From assembly GCF_000955955.1 (NCBI RefSeq), contig NZ_JYJG01000337.1, forward strand, positions 1 through 12,762: DNA of 12,762 nucleotides. The letters run 5' to 3'. The DNA is from Lentzea aerocolonigenes (lineage in GTDB: Bacteria > Actinomycetota > Actinomycetes > Mycobacteriales > Pseudonocardiaceae). Below, one piece after another: positions 1-6,906 of this stretch. The notes below the pieces were generated by a model. That model did not search any database. It saw only the letters and a program-made list of their open reading frames with translations, and was not told where the DNA came from. Position 1 is the first letter of the stretch; each line of letters begins with the position of its first letter. Both the position numbers and the translations under genes were made by a program.

Positions 1-442
1 ACGGGTTGAACAGCACCGGGATGATCACCGACCAGATCGTGTTCGCCGCACCGGCCGCGGACGCCATCAGGTACAACGGCAACGCCAGCACCGCGGCCGG
101 CACCATCACCGACACCAGTACCAACGCGAACAGCTGGTTCTTGCCGGTGAACGAGAACTTGTCGAACACGTAGCCGGCCGCAGTGCTGATCAGCGCACCG
201 AAAGCCGCGCCGCCGACCGCGTACAGCACGCTGTTGAGGTACCAACGGCCGTAGATGCCCTTCTCCTGTGTGAACAAGCCCTTCACGTTGTCGGCGAAAG
301 CGGAGTTGTCCAGCGAGAAGAAGTCGGACGCGAACAGCGCCTGGGTGTCCACAGTGGAGGCGAGCAGCAGCCAGACGAGCGGCAGCAACGCGTACAGCGC
401 GCCGACGCCGATCACGACGTTCGCGGCAACTCGCCCGGTCAT
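1..442 (-). CDS. Carbohydrate ABC transporter permease, MalG/inner-membrane type (partial, C-terminus beyond window)
   Basis: This is the second membrane subunit of a binding-protein-dependent sugar importer. Only the first 147 codons are in the window; the gene continues past base 1. The protein starts MTGRVAANVVIGVGALYALL. A first membrane helix covers about residues 6-26. A periplasmic-side stretch follows, with the typical 'W(Y)LNSV' entry into helix 2 near residue 67, then a 'GYVFDKFSFTGKN' loop and a helix rich in Val and Ala. This is the usual order in MalG-type permeases. The EAA loop that contacts the ATPase would lie beyond the window. The ATG start (442-440) overlaps the stop of the upstream permease in an ATGA, so the two are translationally coupled. 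It is the last visible gene of unit A. The substrate is unknown. Confidence 0.88.
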   Translation of the reverse strand, partial: MTGRVAANVVIGVGALYALLPLVWLLLASTVDTQALFASDFFSLDNSAFADNVKGLFTQEKGIYGRWYLNSVLYAVGGAAFGALISTAAGYVFDKFSFTGKNQLFALVLVSVMVPAAVLALPLYLMASAAGAANTIWSVIIPVLFNP

Positions 443-1320
443 GATCGACTCCCACGAGCAGCGCCACGCGTGACGGCGAAGGACAGCAGACAGCACACGA
501 TCAGCAGCAACACCGAGGCCGCCGAAGCGAGGCTGTGGTTGTTGCGCGCGAACGCCGCGTCGTAGATGTACATGTTCGGGGTGAACCTCGGGCCGATCAG
601 CGGGGTGACCTTGCTGAGCAGCATGGGTTCGGTGAACAGCTGCAGGGCGCCGATCACGGTGAAGATCAGCACGGTCACGATCGTGCCCCTGATCAGCGGC
701 ACCTTGATCGTCACCGCCGACCGCACCGGCCCGGCGCCGTCGATCGCGGCCGCCTCGACGACTTCGTGCGGCACGGCTCGCAGCGCGGCGAAGAAGATCA
801 CCGTGGTGTAGCCGAGACCGCTCCACAGCGCGATGTTCACCAACGACGGCACGACCATCTCGAGCCCGAGGAAGTCGACGTGCAGGTCGAGGCCGTCCAT
901 CAGATCGATCACCGGTGAGATGCCCGGTGTGTAGAGGTAGAGCCAGATGACCGTGGCGATGATGCCCGGTACGGCATGCGGCAGGAACAGCAATGTCTGG
1001 CTGAACTGCCGGAACCGCACCACACCGGAGTCGAACAGCAACGCCAGCGCCAACGCACCGATGATCACCAGAGGGATGAACACCGCCGAGTACAGCAGCG
1101 TGACACCGACGCCCTGCAGGAAGCTCGGATCGGTGAGCACCACGCCGTAGTTCCTGAGTCCGACGAACGCCGTCTGGCCGTTGCCGAACCCGAGTCCGGT
1201 GTGCGAGCGGGCGAAGAAGCTCAGGTAGACCGCGTACAGCGTGGGCGCGAGGAACACGACCAGCAGCAGCACGACGAACGGGCCGAGCAGCAGGCCGATG
1301 GCGGAACGTTGCCTGATCAC
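439..1320 (-). CDS. Carbohydrate ABC transporter permease, MalF/UgpA type
   Basis: This 293-aa integral membrane protein is the first permease of the unit A sugar importer. It begins with a GTG codon (1320-1318) inside a GTGA overlap with the binding-protein stop. The N-terminal helix (about residues 8-30) carries the LAPTLYAVYLSFF signature seen at the start of MalF/UgpA-type permeases. Roughly six hydrophobic segments are visible. The cytoplasmic EAA loop is clear near residues 190-212 (EVVEAAAIDGAG, followed by KVPLI); this is the docking site for the ATPase. No ATPase gene lies in the cluster, so a shared MsiK-like ATPase is likely, as is usual for actinobacterial sugar importers of this class. 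It pairs with the binding protein at 1317-2582 and the MalG-type permease downstream. Family assignment is sure; the substrate is not. Confidence 0.93.
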   Translation of the reverse strand: MIRQRSAIGLLLGPFVVLLLVVFLAPTLYAVYLSFFARSHTGLGFGNGQTAFVGLRNYGVVLTDPSFLQGVGVTLLYSAVFIPLVIIGALALALLFDSGVVRFRQFSQTLLFLPHAVPGIIATVIWLYLYTPGISPVIDLMDGLDLHVDFLGLEMVVPSLVNIALWSGLGYTTVIFFAALRAVPHEVVEAAAIDGAGPVRSAVTIKVPLIRGTIVTVLIFTVIGALQLFTEPMLLSKVTPLIGPRFTPNMYIYDAAFARNNHSLASAASVLLLIVCCLLSFAVTRGAARGSRS

Positions 1321-2582
1321 GAGCGCCTCACCGACAGGCCGAGGCTGCGCATGTCCGGCAACGTCTCCGCTTCGGCGTCACGCAGAGCCTGCGCGATCGT
1401 GGTGCCGTACGGGATGCGCGCGAGGCCGTGGTGGATGGACGTGGCGGTGGACTGCATCCGCGGTCCCCACATCCAGCCGCCGTGCTGCAGTTCGTACTGC
1501 TCCGCGGCGAGGCCGTCGAGGTCCTGGCCGCCGTAGAACGTGGTCTTGAACTGCCTGGACGCCGCCTCCCACAGCTTCGGTGCGGCCGGGAAGAGGCTCG
1601 AACGACCACTGGACAGGCGCGCGGTGATCGCCTCGGGCGAGGTCGACATCCACTCGATGAACCGCATCGCGCGGTCCTTCTTCACGCTGTCCGCGGTGAT
1701 CACGTGCAGCGACGCGCCGTCCCTGCCGATCGACGGCTTGGCCGGATCCCATTGCGGGACTGGAGCAATCCGCCACTTCCCCGCTCCACCAGGCACCGAC
1801 GACGCCAACGCCGCCACTCCCCACACGCTGACCAGATGCGCGGCCACCCGTCCTTCGGCCAGCGCGGCGAGCCATTCCTGACTGCTGCCGGGAGCGAGGA
1901 ACAGCAGTTGTTCGTCGAGCAGCGATTGCCAGTAGTCAGCGGCTTTCAGCGACTGCGGGTCGGTGAAGTTCACGACCCACGAGTCGCCGTCGACACCGAA
2001 CCACCGACCGCCGGTCTGCATGACGTGCGCGGCGAAGAGGTTGTAGCCGTTGGGGTGGAACGAGGTCAGGTAGATGCCCTGGGACTTGAGCCTGCGGGCC
2101 GCCTCGCGGAACTCGTCCCACGTCGCCGGCACCTCACGCAGAAGATCCTCGCGGTACAGCATCAGCAACGGCGGCAGGTCGAGCGGCACCCCGTGGACAC
2201 GGCCGCCGAACGTGGCACCGGACCACGCCACCTCGCCGAGATCGTCGCGCAACCCAGCGCTGATCAAGTCGGTCAGGTCCGCGGCAACCCCGTCGAGGGC
2301 GAACATCGGCAGGTCCGAGTCCGCCATCGACACCACGTCCGGCGCATTGCCCGCGCGAGCCGCGTTGGACAGCTTCGCGTTGCCACCGGCGAACCCCGAG
2401 GTCACCGTCTCCAGCACGACAGGGTCGTTGGGGTTCTTGGCGTTCCACGCGTCGACCACGGTGTTCGTGCCGCGCAACGACGACCAGAACTTCAACGGCC
2501 CGTTCGGGTCCTTTGTGGCCGATGAACAACCGGTGAGCAGCGTCAAACCCGCGGCGGCGAGCATGCTGCGCCGGGTGATCAC
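1317..2582 (-). CDS. Extracellular sugar-binding lipoprotein of ABC transporter (SBP family 1)
   Basis: This 421-aa solute-binding protein would sit on the outer face of the membrane and deliver substrate to the two permeases downstream. I place the start at the GTG at 2582-2580, which overlaps the oxidoreductase stop in a GTGA. The reading frame stays open far upstream, but only as a shadow of that gene. The N-terminus ITRRSMLAAAGLTLLTGCSS holds a twin-arginine-like pair (R4-R5), a short hydrophobic stretch and a lipobox ending at Cys19, so lipid anchoring is expected. The mature part has family-1 binding-protein features: 'KFWSSLRG' as first strand, 'GNAPDVVSMADSD' near residue 80, and 'VPATWDEFREAARRLKSQGI'. 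Aromatic residues are frequent in the C-terminal lobe ('HGGWMWGP'), as is common where sugars stack. Substrate cannot be assigned; it is clearly different from the NgcE-like protein at 8690-10093. Confidence 0.9.
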   Translation of the reverse strand: MITRRSMLAAAGLTLLTGCSSATKDPNGPLKFWSSLRGTNTVVDAWNAKNPNDPVVLETVTSGFAGGNAKLSNAARAGNAPDVVSMADSDLPMFALDGVAADLTDLISAGLRDDLGEVAWSGATFGGRVHGVPLDLPPLLMLYREDLLREVPATWDEFREAARRLKSQGIYLTSFHPNGYNLFAAHVMQTGGRWFGVDGDSWVVNFTDPQSLKAADYWQSLLDEQLLFLAPGSSQEWLAALAEGRVAAHLVSVWGVAALASSVPGGAGKWRIAPVPQWDPAKPSIGRDGASLHVITADSVKKDRAMRFIEWMSTSPEAITARLSSGRSSLFPAAPKLWEAASRQFKTTFYGGQDLDGLAAEQYELQHGGWMWGPRMQSTATSIHHGLARIPYGTTIAQALRDAEAETLPDMRSLGLSVRRS

Positions 2583-3580
2583 GGCAGGACCGCCGGGCGC
2601 GGCACCTCTACGGGGTTGCCCCGATCGGCGGCCTGGTAGACAGCGAGCGCGGCGGACACGACAGACCGGCCGTACGAGCCGTCGATGTACTCGCCATCGC
2701 CACCGCGCGCGGCGGACACGAACCCGCCGAGCTGGGCCCGGAACGCCGTCTCCAGGTGACCGGGACTGGCGTCGACGAGCGTCGTCGTCGCCCCGTCGCG
2801 CAGCAGCAGCAGGCCATCGGTGGCGCTGACCCGCAGCGTGACCTCCTGCATCACGACGTCCGTCTCGTCGTAGTACGGCGTTCCCCTGCTGGTCAGCACC
2901 ACGCTGGCGGTGACCCCGTTGGCGAGCTCGACCAGCGCGAGCGAGTCGGTCTCGACGTCGATCCCGTCCCGTCCGCGCACCACGCTGCTCACCCGGCGCA
3001 CGGTGCCGCCGCCGAACCACTGGATGCGGTCGAGGCCGTGCGTGCCGACGTTGAGCACGATGCCGCCACCGGCCAGAACCGGGTCGAAGAACCACGCGGG
3101 CCGCGAGTTCGGCTCGTAGTGCGCGGACCGGCGGTGCGCGATCAGCAGCGGTGCGCCGAACTCCCCCGACGCGATCAGCGAGCGCGCTTCCCGTGCCACC
3201 GGGTCGAAGTGGATGACGTGCGCGACCGCCAGCAGCACGCCGGCCTCCCGGCAGACCTCGATCATCCGCGAGCAGTCCTCGACGGTCGTGGCCATCGGCT
3301 TCTCCACCAGCACATGGAGTCCAGCCGCGGCCGCTTCCACGACTTGCTGCGCGTGCAACGCATGCGGCGTCGTGATGATGACCGCGTCGAGGTCCGCCTC
3401 GGTGATCATCGTCCGGTAGTCGTCGTAGACCTGGACGCCCGGTGCCGCCAGCTCTTCGGCCGCTTCCCGCCGCACGTCGCAGATCGCGGTGATGGCGTAG
3501 CTCTCGGGCCCTGCCGCCGCGCGGACGTGATGTGCGCCGACCGCGCCGGCACCCACGAGTCCGATCCGGAATGACGTCAT
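2579..3580 (-). CDS. Gfo/Idh/MocA family NAD(P)-dependent oxidoreductase
   Basis: This 333-aa cytoplasmic sugar oxidoreductase belongs to the glucose-fructose oxidoreductase/inositol dehydrogenase family, whose members oxidise or reduce a ring or chain hydroxyl, usually of a sugar or cyclitol. The N-terminal Rossmann fold has an intact GAGAVG (residues 10-15) and an acidic residue closing strand 2 (Asp35), which favours NAD. The catalytic EKP triplet is at 93-95. The C-terminal domain holds the conserved 'GTHGLD' segment with His181 and Asp184. Length is normal for the family. The ATG at 3580-3578 overlaps the regulator stop in an ATGA; an upstream in-frame ATG would lie inside the regulator gene and was discarded. 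A GTGA overlap links it to the binding protein. The context says it acts on the sugar imported by this operon; the specific substrate is unknown. Confidence 0.93.
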   Translation of the reverse strand: MTSFRIGLVGAGAVGAHHVRAAAGPESYAITAICDVRREAAEELAAPGVQVYDDYRTMITEADLDAVIITTPHALHAQQVVEAAAAGLHVLVEKPMATTVEDCSRMIEVCREAGVLLAVAHVIHFDPVAREARSLIASGEFGAPLLIAHRRSAHYEPNSRPAWFFDPVLAGGGIVLNVGTHGLDRIQWFGGGTVRRVSSVVRGRDGIDVETDSLALVELANGVTASVVLTSRGTPYYDETDVVMQEVTLRVSATDGLLLLRDGATTTLVDASPGHLETAFRAQLGGFVSAARGGDGEYIDGSYGRSVVSAALAVYQAADRGNPVEVPRPAVLP

Positions 3581-4701
3581 GTTCCTGCTTTCTGAGTCGC
3601 GAGAGCACCGCACGAGGCCCGGACGACGAGCCGCGGCTGGATCAGCACCTGCTGGGAGGGAACGTTTCGGCCGCCGTCGATGCGCTGCAGCAGCAGTTGG
3701 GCGGCAAGTGCGCCCACTTCGGTCTTGGGCGGGGAGACGGCGGTCAGCGGAATGTCGCCGACCTCAGCCACTTCGTCGTCGTAGGCGACCACGGCCAGGT
3801 CATCCGGTACGGAAAGCCCGAGCCTGCGGGCGGCGACGATCAACGCGGCGGCGTCGCGGTCACCGTGGCAGAACACCGCCGTGACACCGGATTCCGCACA
3901 ACGCCGGGCGTACGCGGAGATCTCCTGCGCCTGCCACAGCAGCTTGCACGAGGTGGCGGCCGCATCGACGTCCAGCAGCTTCACCGCCTGCTCGAACCCG
4001 TCCGCGACCTGCGCGGAGGTGCCGGTGCTGACGCGGCCGAGGAACCCGATGCGCTGATGTCCGAGCGACTTCAGGTGCCGGACCGCCTTGCAGACACCGC
4101 CCGCGTGTTCGGTGCCGACGTAGGTCGTCGGGTCGTCCGGTTCGGGCACGGGCGGACGTCGTTCGGCGAGCACGTACGGGACCGGGAGATCACGAAGGCT
4201 GTCCACGTAGGACTGCGGGTCGTCCATCAGGTGCAGGCTCGGCACCAGCAGCAGACCCTGCACCCCGGTTTCGAGCATCGTGCGCAGCTCGTCGCGTTCG
4301 ACATCGAGGTCGTACTTCGAGCACACCAGCACGACTCCGACGCCCGCACCGCGCAGCACGCGTTGCAGTCCGTCGATCACGCGCGGGTAGTAGTAAGTGG
4401 TCGACGGCACGAGCACGCCCACCAACGGCCGGCCGGTGATCGGTGCCGTTTCGGAGCGGACGAACGTGCCCGCACCCTGGCGGCGCAGCACGATCTGCTC
4501 GTGCACCAGCTGGCCGACCGCACGCCGGATGGTGTTGATGCTGACCGACAACGTGGTCGCGAGCTCACGCTCCACCGGCAGCTGGTCGCCGGGGCCGTAG
4601 ACCCCGTCGGCGATGTCCTTGCGCAGACGGTCAGCCGCCCACTGCCATTTCGGGCGAGCGGAGGAATGAAGGAATGAATCCTCCGATTCAGCTGAGGTCA
4701 T
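3577..4701 (-). CDS. GntR-type transcriptional regulator with LacI/periplasmic-binding-protein-like sensor domain
   Basis: This 374-aa regulator is the first gene of unit A. Residues about 18-83 form a GntR-type winged helix ('RLRKDIADGVYGPGDQLPVERELA', then 'SINTIRRAVGQLVHEQIVLRRQGAGTFV', whose last part is the wing). From about residue 91 ('RPLVGVLVPSTTYYYPRVIDGLQ') to the end it carries a LacI/GalR-like sugar-sensing domain, with 'IGFLGR', 'TAVFCHGDRDAAALIVAARRLGLSVPDDLAVVAYDD' and a terminal 'LVVRASCG' as in LacI-family proteins. This GntR-plus-LacI-sensor arrangement is that of AraR of Bacillus. It most likely binds palindromic operators in the adjacent divergent region and is released by a sugar or sugar derivative. 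The first codons themselves contain GAATGA repeats, so autoregulation is plausible. No strong Shine-Dalgarno precedes the ATG at 4701. Family is sure; ligand and operator are inferred. Confidence 0.93.
   Translation of the reverse strand: MTSAESEDSFLHSSARPKWQWAADRLRKDIADGVYGPGDQLPVERELATTLSVSINTIRRAVGQLVHEQIVLRRQGAGTFVRSETAPITGRPLVGVLVPSTTYYYPRVIDGLQRVLRGAGVGVVLVCSKYDLDVERDELRTMLETGVQGLLLVPSLHLMDDPQSYVDSLRDLPVPYVLAERRPPVPEPDDPTTYVGTEHAGGVCKAVRHLKSLGHQRIGFLGRVSTGTSAQVADGFEQAVKLLDVDAAATSCKLLWQAQEISAYARRCAESGVTAVFCHGDRDAAALIVAARRLGLSVPDDLAVVAYDDEVAEVGDIPLTAVSPPKTEVGALAAQLLLQRIDGGRNVPSQQVLIQPRLVVRASCGALATQKAGT
4675..4690. promoter_or_regulatory. Inverted repeat inside the 5' end of the regulator gene (possible operator)
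   Basis: TGAATC-CTCC-GATTCA is a perfect 6-bp inverted repeat with a 4-bp spacer, within the first ten codons of the GntR/LacI-type regulator. Just before it on the plus strand, 4663-4678 is a perfect tandem of two GGAATGAA units. The AT-rich GAATGA unit recurs in the adjacent intergenic region, so this may be an autoregulatory site. Function is inferred only. Confidence 0.35.
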
Positions 4702-4727
4702 GCCCGGAAGAATGACTCATGGTGCCG

Positions 4728-4738
4728 CTTGCCGCAAG
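4728..4738. promoter_or_regulatory. Short palindrome CTTGCcGCAAG (possible operator)
   Basis: This perfect 5+1+5 palindrome lies in the divergent intergenic region, 27 bp upstream of the regulator start. TTGC/GCAA half-sites are common in operators of LacI-type regulators, but a GntR-type helix-turn-helix need not read them. An 11-bp palindrome can arise by chance, so confidence is low. Confidence 0.25.
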
Positions 4739-4781
4739 AGGTGACCTGTGATTTCGTGTGCCGAGACCACATCAGGCAAGA

Positions 4782-4807
4782 AATTCATTCCTTCTAAAGA
4801 ATGAATT
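4782..4807. promoter_or_regulatory. Perfect 9-bp inverted repeat AATTCATTC-N8-GAATGAATT (candidate operator)
   Basis: The two 9-bp arms match perfectly across an 8-bp AT-rich spacer, in the 131-bp region between the divergent regulator and epimerase genes. It stands out as very AT-rich in a GC-rich genome. It lies 25 bp upstream of the epimerase start, placed to block transcription of unit B. The same half-site (GAATGAAT) recurs at 11101-11126 in the second divergent promoter region. The likely binder is the neighbouring GntR/LacI-type protein (inference). No U-run follows, which argues against a terminator. Confidence 0.65.
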
Positions 4808-4818
4808 AGTTCCACGCT

Positions 4819-4823
4819 GGGAG
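4819..4823 (+). promoter_or_regulatory. Ribosome binding site deciding the epimerase start
   Basis: GGGAG lies 9 bases before the ATG at 4833. It supports that start over an in-frame ATG at 4758, which would place the inverted repeat at 4782-4807 inside the coding region and add residues before the conserved part. Confidence 0.5.
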
Positions 4824-4832
4824 CGTGCCCTC

Positions 4833-5843
4833 ATGAATGAGGCAGACCTCGAGGAAGAACTCGGCAGGCCCTCCCCCGCGCTGGTCGCGGAGGCGGCCGC
4901 GTGGGGTGACGTGGTCGTGCTCGGGGCGGGTGGCAAGACCGGGTCGGGCATCGCGGGCATGGCCCGTCGCGCGCTCGCCGAGGCAGGCCACCTCGCGGCG
5001 GTACGAGCGGTGTCGCGGTGGTCCGACGAGGACAGCCGGGCGCGGGTCGAGGCTCAGGGCGTCGAGATCGTGCACGCTGACCTCGCGGATCCTGCCGCGG
5101 TGGCCGGGTTGCCCGACGCCGACGTGGTGATCTTCTTGGTGGGAGCCAAGTTCGGCACCGCCGGAGCGCCGGAGCAGGCGTGGATGACCAACACCGTGCT
5201 GCCGGCCTACGTGGCCGAACGCTACCCGACGGCGCGGATCGTCGCGCTGTCCACCGGAAACGTCTACGGCATGACCGCACCGGTCACCGGTGGCAGCGTG
5301 GAAACAGACACGCCACGCCCCGAAGGCGACTACGCGATCACGTGCCGCGGCCGCGAGCAGGTGTTCACGCACGCGGCCAGGACCAGGGGCACGCCGGTCG
5401 CGTTGATCAGGCTCAACTACGCGTGCGAGCCCCGGTACGGCGTGATCGCGGACCTGGCCCGGAAGCTGATGGAGGGCAAGCCGATCGACCTCGGCACCGG
5501 CGCGGTGAACGTCGTCTGGCAGCGCTACGCCAACGAGGTCGTGCTGCGCAGCATCGGGCACACGTCCGATGCACCGTTCGTGCTGAACCTGACCGGACCC
5601 GAGACCGCGTCCGTGCGGTCGATCGCGGTACGGCTCGCCGACCGCCTCGGCGTGGAACCGGAGTTCACCGGCTCGCTGCCGGAAACCTCGCTGCTCAGCG
5701 ACGCGACGACGTGCCACGAGCTGTTCGGCTACCCGGACCGCACGCTCGGGCAACTGATCGACCTGCAGACGGAGTGGCTGCGCGAGGGCGGACTGCTCTG
5801 GCACAAGCCGACCAAGTTCGAGCGACGGGACGGACGGTTCTGA
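4833..5843 (+). CDS. NAD(P)-dependent epimerase/dehydratase-like (extended SDR) protein with altered active site
   Basis: This 336-aa protein has the N-terminal Rossmann signature of extended short-chain dehydrogenases/epimerases: strand 'VVVLG' followed by GAGGKTG (31-37; the GxxGxxG pattern is intact). 'ADVVIFLVGAKFG' (about 96-108) and 'IVALSTGNVYG' (136-146) match the later strands and the Ser/Thr active-site region of the family. The catalytic YxxxK motif is altered: Tyr167 is present in 'GDYAITCRGRE', but Cys171 occupies the lysine position and Arg follows at 172. Classical epimerase or dehydratase chemistry may therefore be changed or lost, or an Arg may substitute. The start at 4833 has a GGGAG ribosome binding site. 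It is the first gene of unit B and overlaps the aldolase-fold gene by one base (TGATG), so the two proteins probably act together. Substrate unknown. Confidence 0.87.
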   Translation: MNEADLEEELGRPSPALVAEAAAWGDVVVLGAGGKTGSGIAGMARRALAEAGHLAAVRAVSRWSDEDSRARVEAQGVEIVHADLADPAAVAGLPDADVVIFLVGAKFGTAGAPEQAWMTNTVLPAYVAERYPTARIVALSTGNVYGMTAPVTGGSVETDTPRPEGDYAITCRGREQVFTHAARTRGTPVALIRLNYACEPRYGVIADLARKLMEGKPIDLGTGAVNVVWQRYANEVVLRSIGHTSDAPFVLNLTGPETASVRSIAVRLADRLGVEPEFTGSLPETSLLSDATTCHELFGYPDRTLGQLIDLQTEWLREGGLLWHKPTKFERRDGRF

Positions 5844-6829
5844 TGGACTTCGAGACAGCCGCGCTGCTGCACCGCGGCACGGTGATCCCCGCGCACCCGC
5901 TGGCTCTGGACGCCTCGCGGAGGTTGGACGAGGAGAGGCAACGGGGGCTCACGCGGTACTACCTGGAGGCGGGCGCGGGCGGGCTCGCGGTCGGAGTGCA
6001 CACCACGCAGTTCGAGATCCGCGAGCACGGGCTGTACCGGCCGGTGCTGGAGCTGGCGGCGGACGAAATCGGTGCCGGGCGGCCCTTCCTCCGCATCGCC
6101 GGGGTCGCGGGTCCCACCGGTCAGGCCGTCGCCGAGGCCGAAATCGCTCACGAGCTGGGCTACGACGCCGTCCTGGTCTCTCCCGGAGGTCTCTCGGATC
6201 GTTCGGATGAAGATCTCCTGGACCGCAGCGCGGCGATCGGCGAGGTCCTCCCGACCATCGGGTTCTACCTGCAGGAAGCCGTCGGCGGCCGGTACCTGCC
6301 GCGTTCCTACTGGCGACGCCTCGCCGACCAGCCGTCCACAGTGGCCGTGAAGGCGGCGCCGTTCGACCGGTACCGGACGCTGGAGCTCGTCCAGGGCGTG
6401 GCCGACTCCGACCGGGGCGGTGAAGTCGCGCTGTACACCGGGAACGACGACAACATCATCAGTGACCTGCTCACGCCGTTCCACGTGCGCGGCGGAGTGC
6501 GGAGGTTCGTCGGCGGCTTGCTCGGGCATTGGGCGGTGTGGACGCGGTCCGCCGTCGAGATCCTCGAGGACGCCCACGCCGCGGTGGACGGCGATGCCGG
6601 AGCGCGGGCTCGGGTCGAGGCGTTGAGCGCGATGTGCGTGGACGCCAACGCGGCGGTGTTCGACGTCCGCAACCGCTTCGCGGGTGTGATCGCCGGAGTG
6701 CACGAGGTGTTGCGACGCCAGGGGCTTCTCAACGGCATCTGGTGTCTCGACCCGCACGAGACCCTCTCGCCCGGCCAGGCCGAGGAGTTGACCCGCGTGC
6801 AGAGGACCTACTCGGACTGGTTGCGCTGA
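5843..6829 (+). CDS. Dihydrodipicolinate synthase/N-acetylneuraminate lyase family protein
   Basis: This 328-aa (beta/alpha)8-barrel protein belongs to the class I aldolase family of DapA and NanA, which form a Schiff base between a lysine and a keto acid. The Schiff-base lysine is Lys170 ('TVAVKAAPFD') and the helper tyrosine is Tyr142 ('IGFYLQEA'). Their 28-residue spacing equals that of E. coli DapA (Tyr133/Lys161). The Thr-Thr pair is present (Thr54-Thr55), but the carboxylate-binding GTTGE motif has become HTTQF (53-57), so pyruvate may not be the keto-acid partner. It is therefore unlikely to be the lysine-biosynthesis enzyme; an aldolase, lyase or dehydratase acting on a sugar acid is more likely (inference). 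The ATG at 5843 shares its A with the upstream TGA. A strong hairpin follows the stop, ending unit B. Confidence 0.88.
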   Translation: MDFETAALLHRGTVIPAHPLALDASRRLDEERQRGLTRYYLEAGAGGLAVGVHTTQFEIREHGLYRPVLELAADEIGAGRPFLRIAGVAGPTGQAVAEAEIAHELGYDAVLVSPGGLSDRSDEDLLDRSAAIGEVLPTIGFYLQEAVGGRYLPRSYWRRLADQPSTVAVKAAPFDRYRTLELVQGVADSDRGGEVALYTGNDDNIISDLLTPFHVRGGVRRFVGGLLGHWAVWTRSAVEILEDAHAAVDGDAGARARVEALSAMCVDANAAVFDVRNRFAGVIAGVHEVLRRQGLLNGIWCLDPHETLSPGQAEELTRVQRTYSDWLR

Positions 6830-6855
6830 CATGGCCTGCGCAACGGGGTAGAGCA

Positions 6856-6885
6856 GTTCCGCCGGCTGCTCTCAGCCGGCGGAAC
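6856..6885. terminator. Bidirectional transcription terminator hairpin between convergent genes
   Basis: GTTCCGCCGGCTG-CTCT-CAGCCGGCGGAAC is a perfect 13-bp inverted repeat with a 4-base loop. It sits in the 77-bp gap between the stop of the aldolase-fold gene (plus) and the stop of the NgcG-like permease gene (minus). There is no U-run on either side, which is common for actinobacterial terminators. Its symmetry and position suggest that it ends both unit B and unit C. Confidence 0.85.
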
Positions 6886-6906
6886 GGTGCCCGCGGTCGA
6901 TCTGGC

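Noticed and set aside
2647..2721. A 15-bp direct repeat GCGCGGCGGACACGA, copies 60 bp apart
   Set aside because: Both copies lie in frame in the oxidoreductase gene and encode short VSAA-type stretches. Chance similarity in GC-rich coding sequence explains them.
2583..3608. A 763-codon open frame on the minus strand fusing the sugar-binding protein to an Arg-rich N-terminal region
   Set aside because: The upstream part is a frame-shifted shadow of the Gfo/Idh oxidoreductase gene with low-complexity Arg/Gly composition. The GTG at 2582 gives a proper lipoprotein signal and a GTGA overlap.
3532..4677. A 381-codon plus-strand open frame opposite the regulator
   Set aside because: It is antisense to a clear GntR/LacI-type gene, is rich in His, Arg and Gln, and has no recognisable domain. 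It is a typical high-GC shadow.
4756..4771. Possible DasR (dre) operator containing AGACCAC
   Set aside because: Only the right half matches the ACTGGTCTAGACCACT-type consensus; about 9 of 16 positions agree overall, which is too weak to claim despite the amino-sugar theme.
5180..5842. Extension of the aldolase-fold frame upstream to 5180
   Set aside because: It overlaps the epimerase gene in another frame and reads as Arg-rich high-GC noise. The ATG at 5843 starts the conserved domain.
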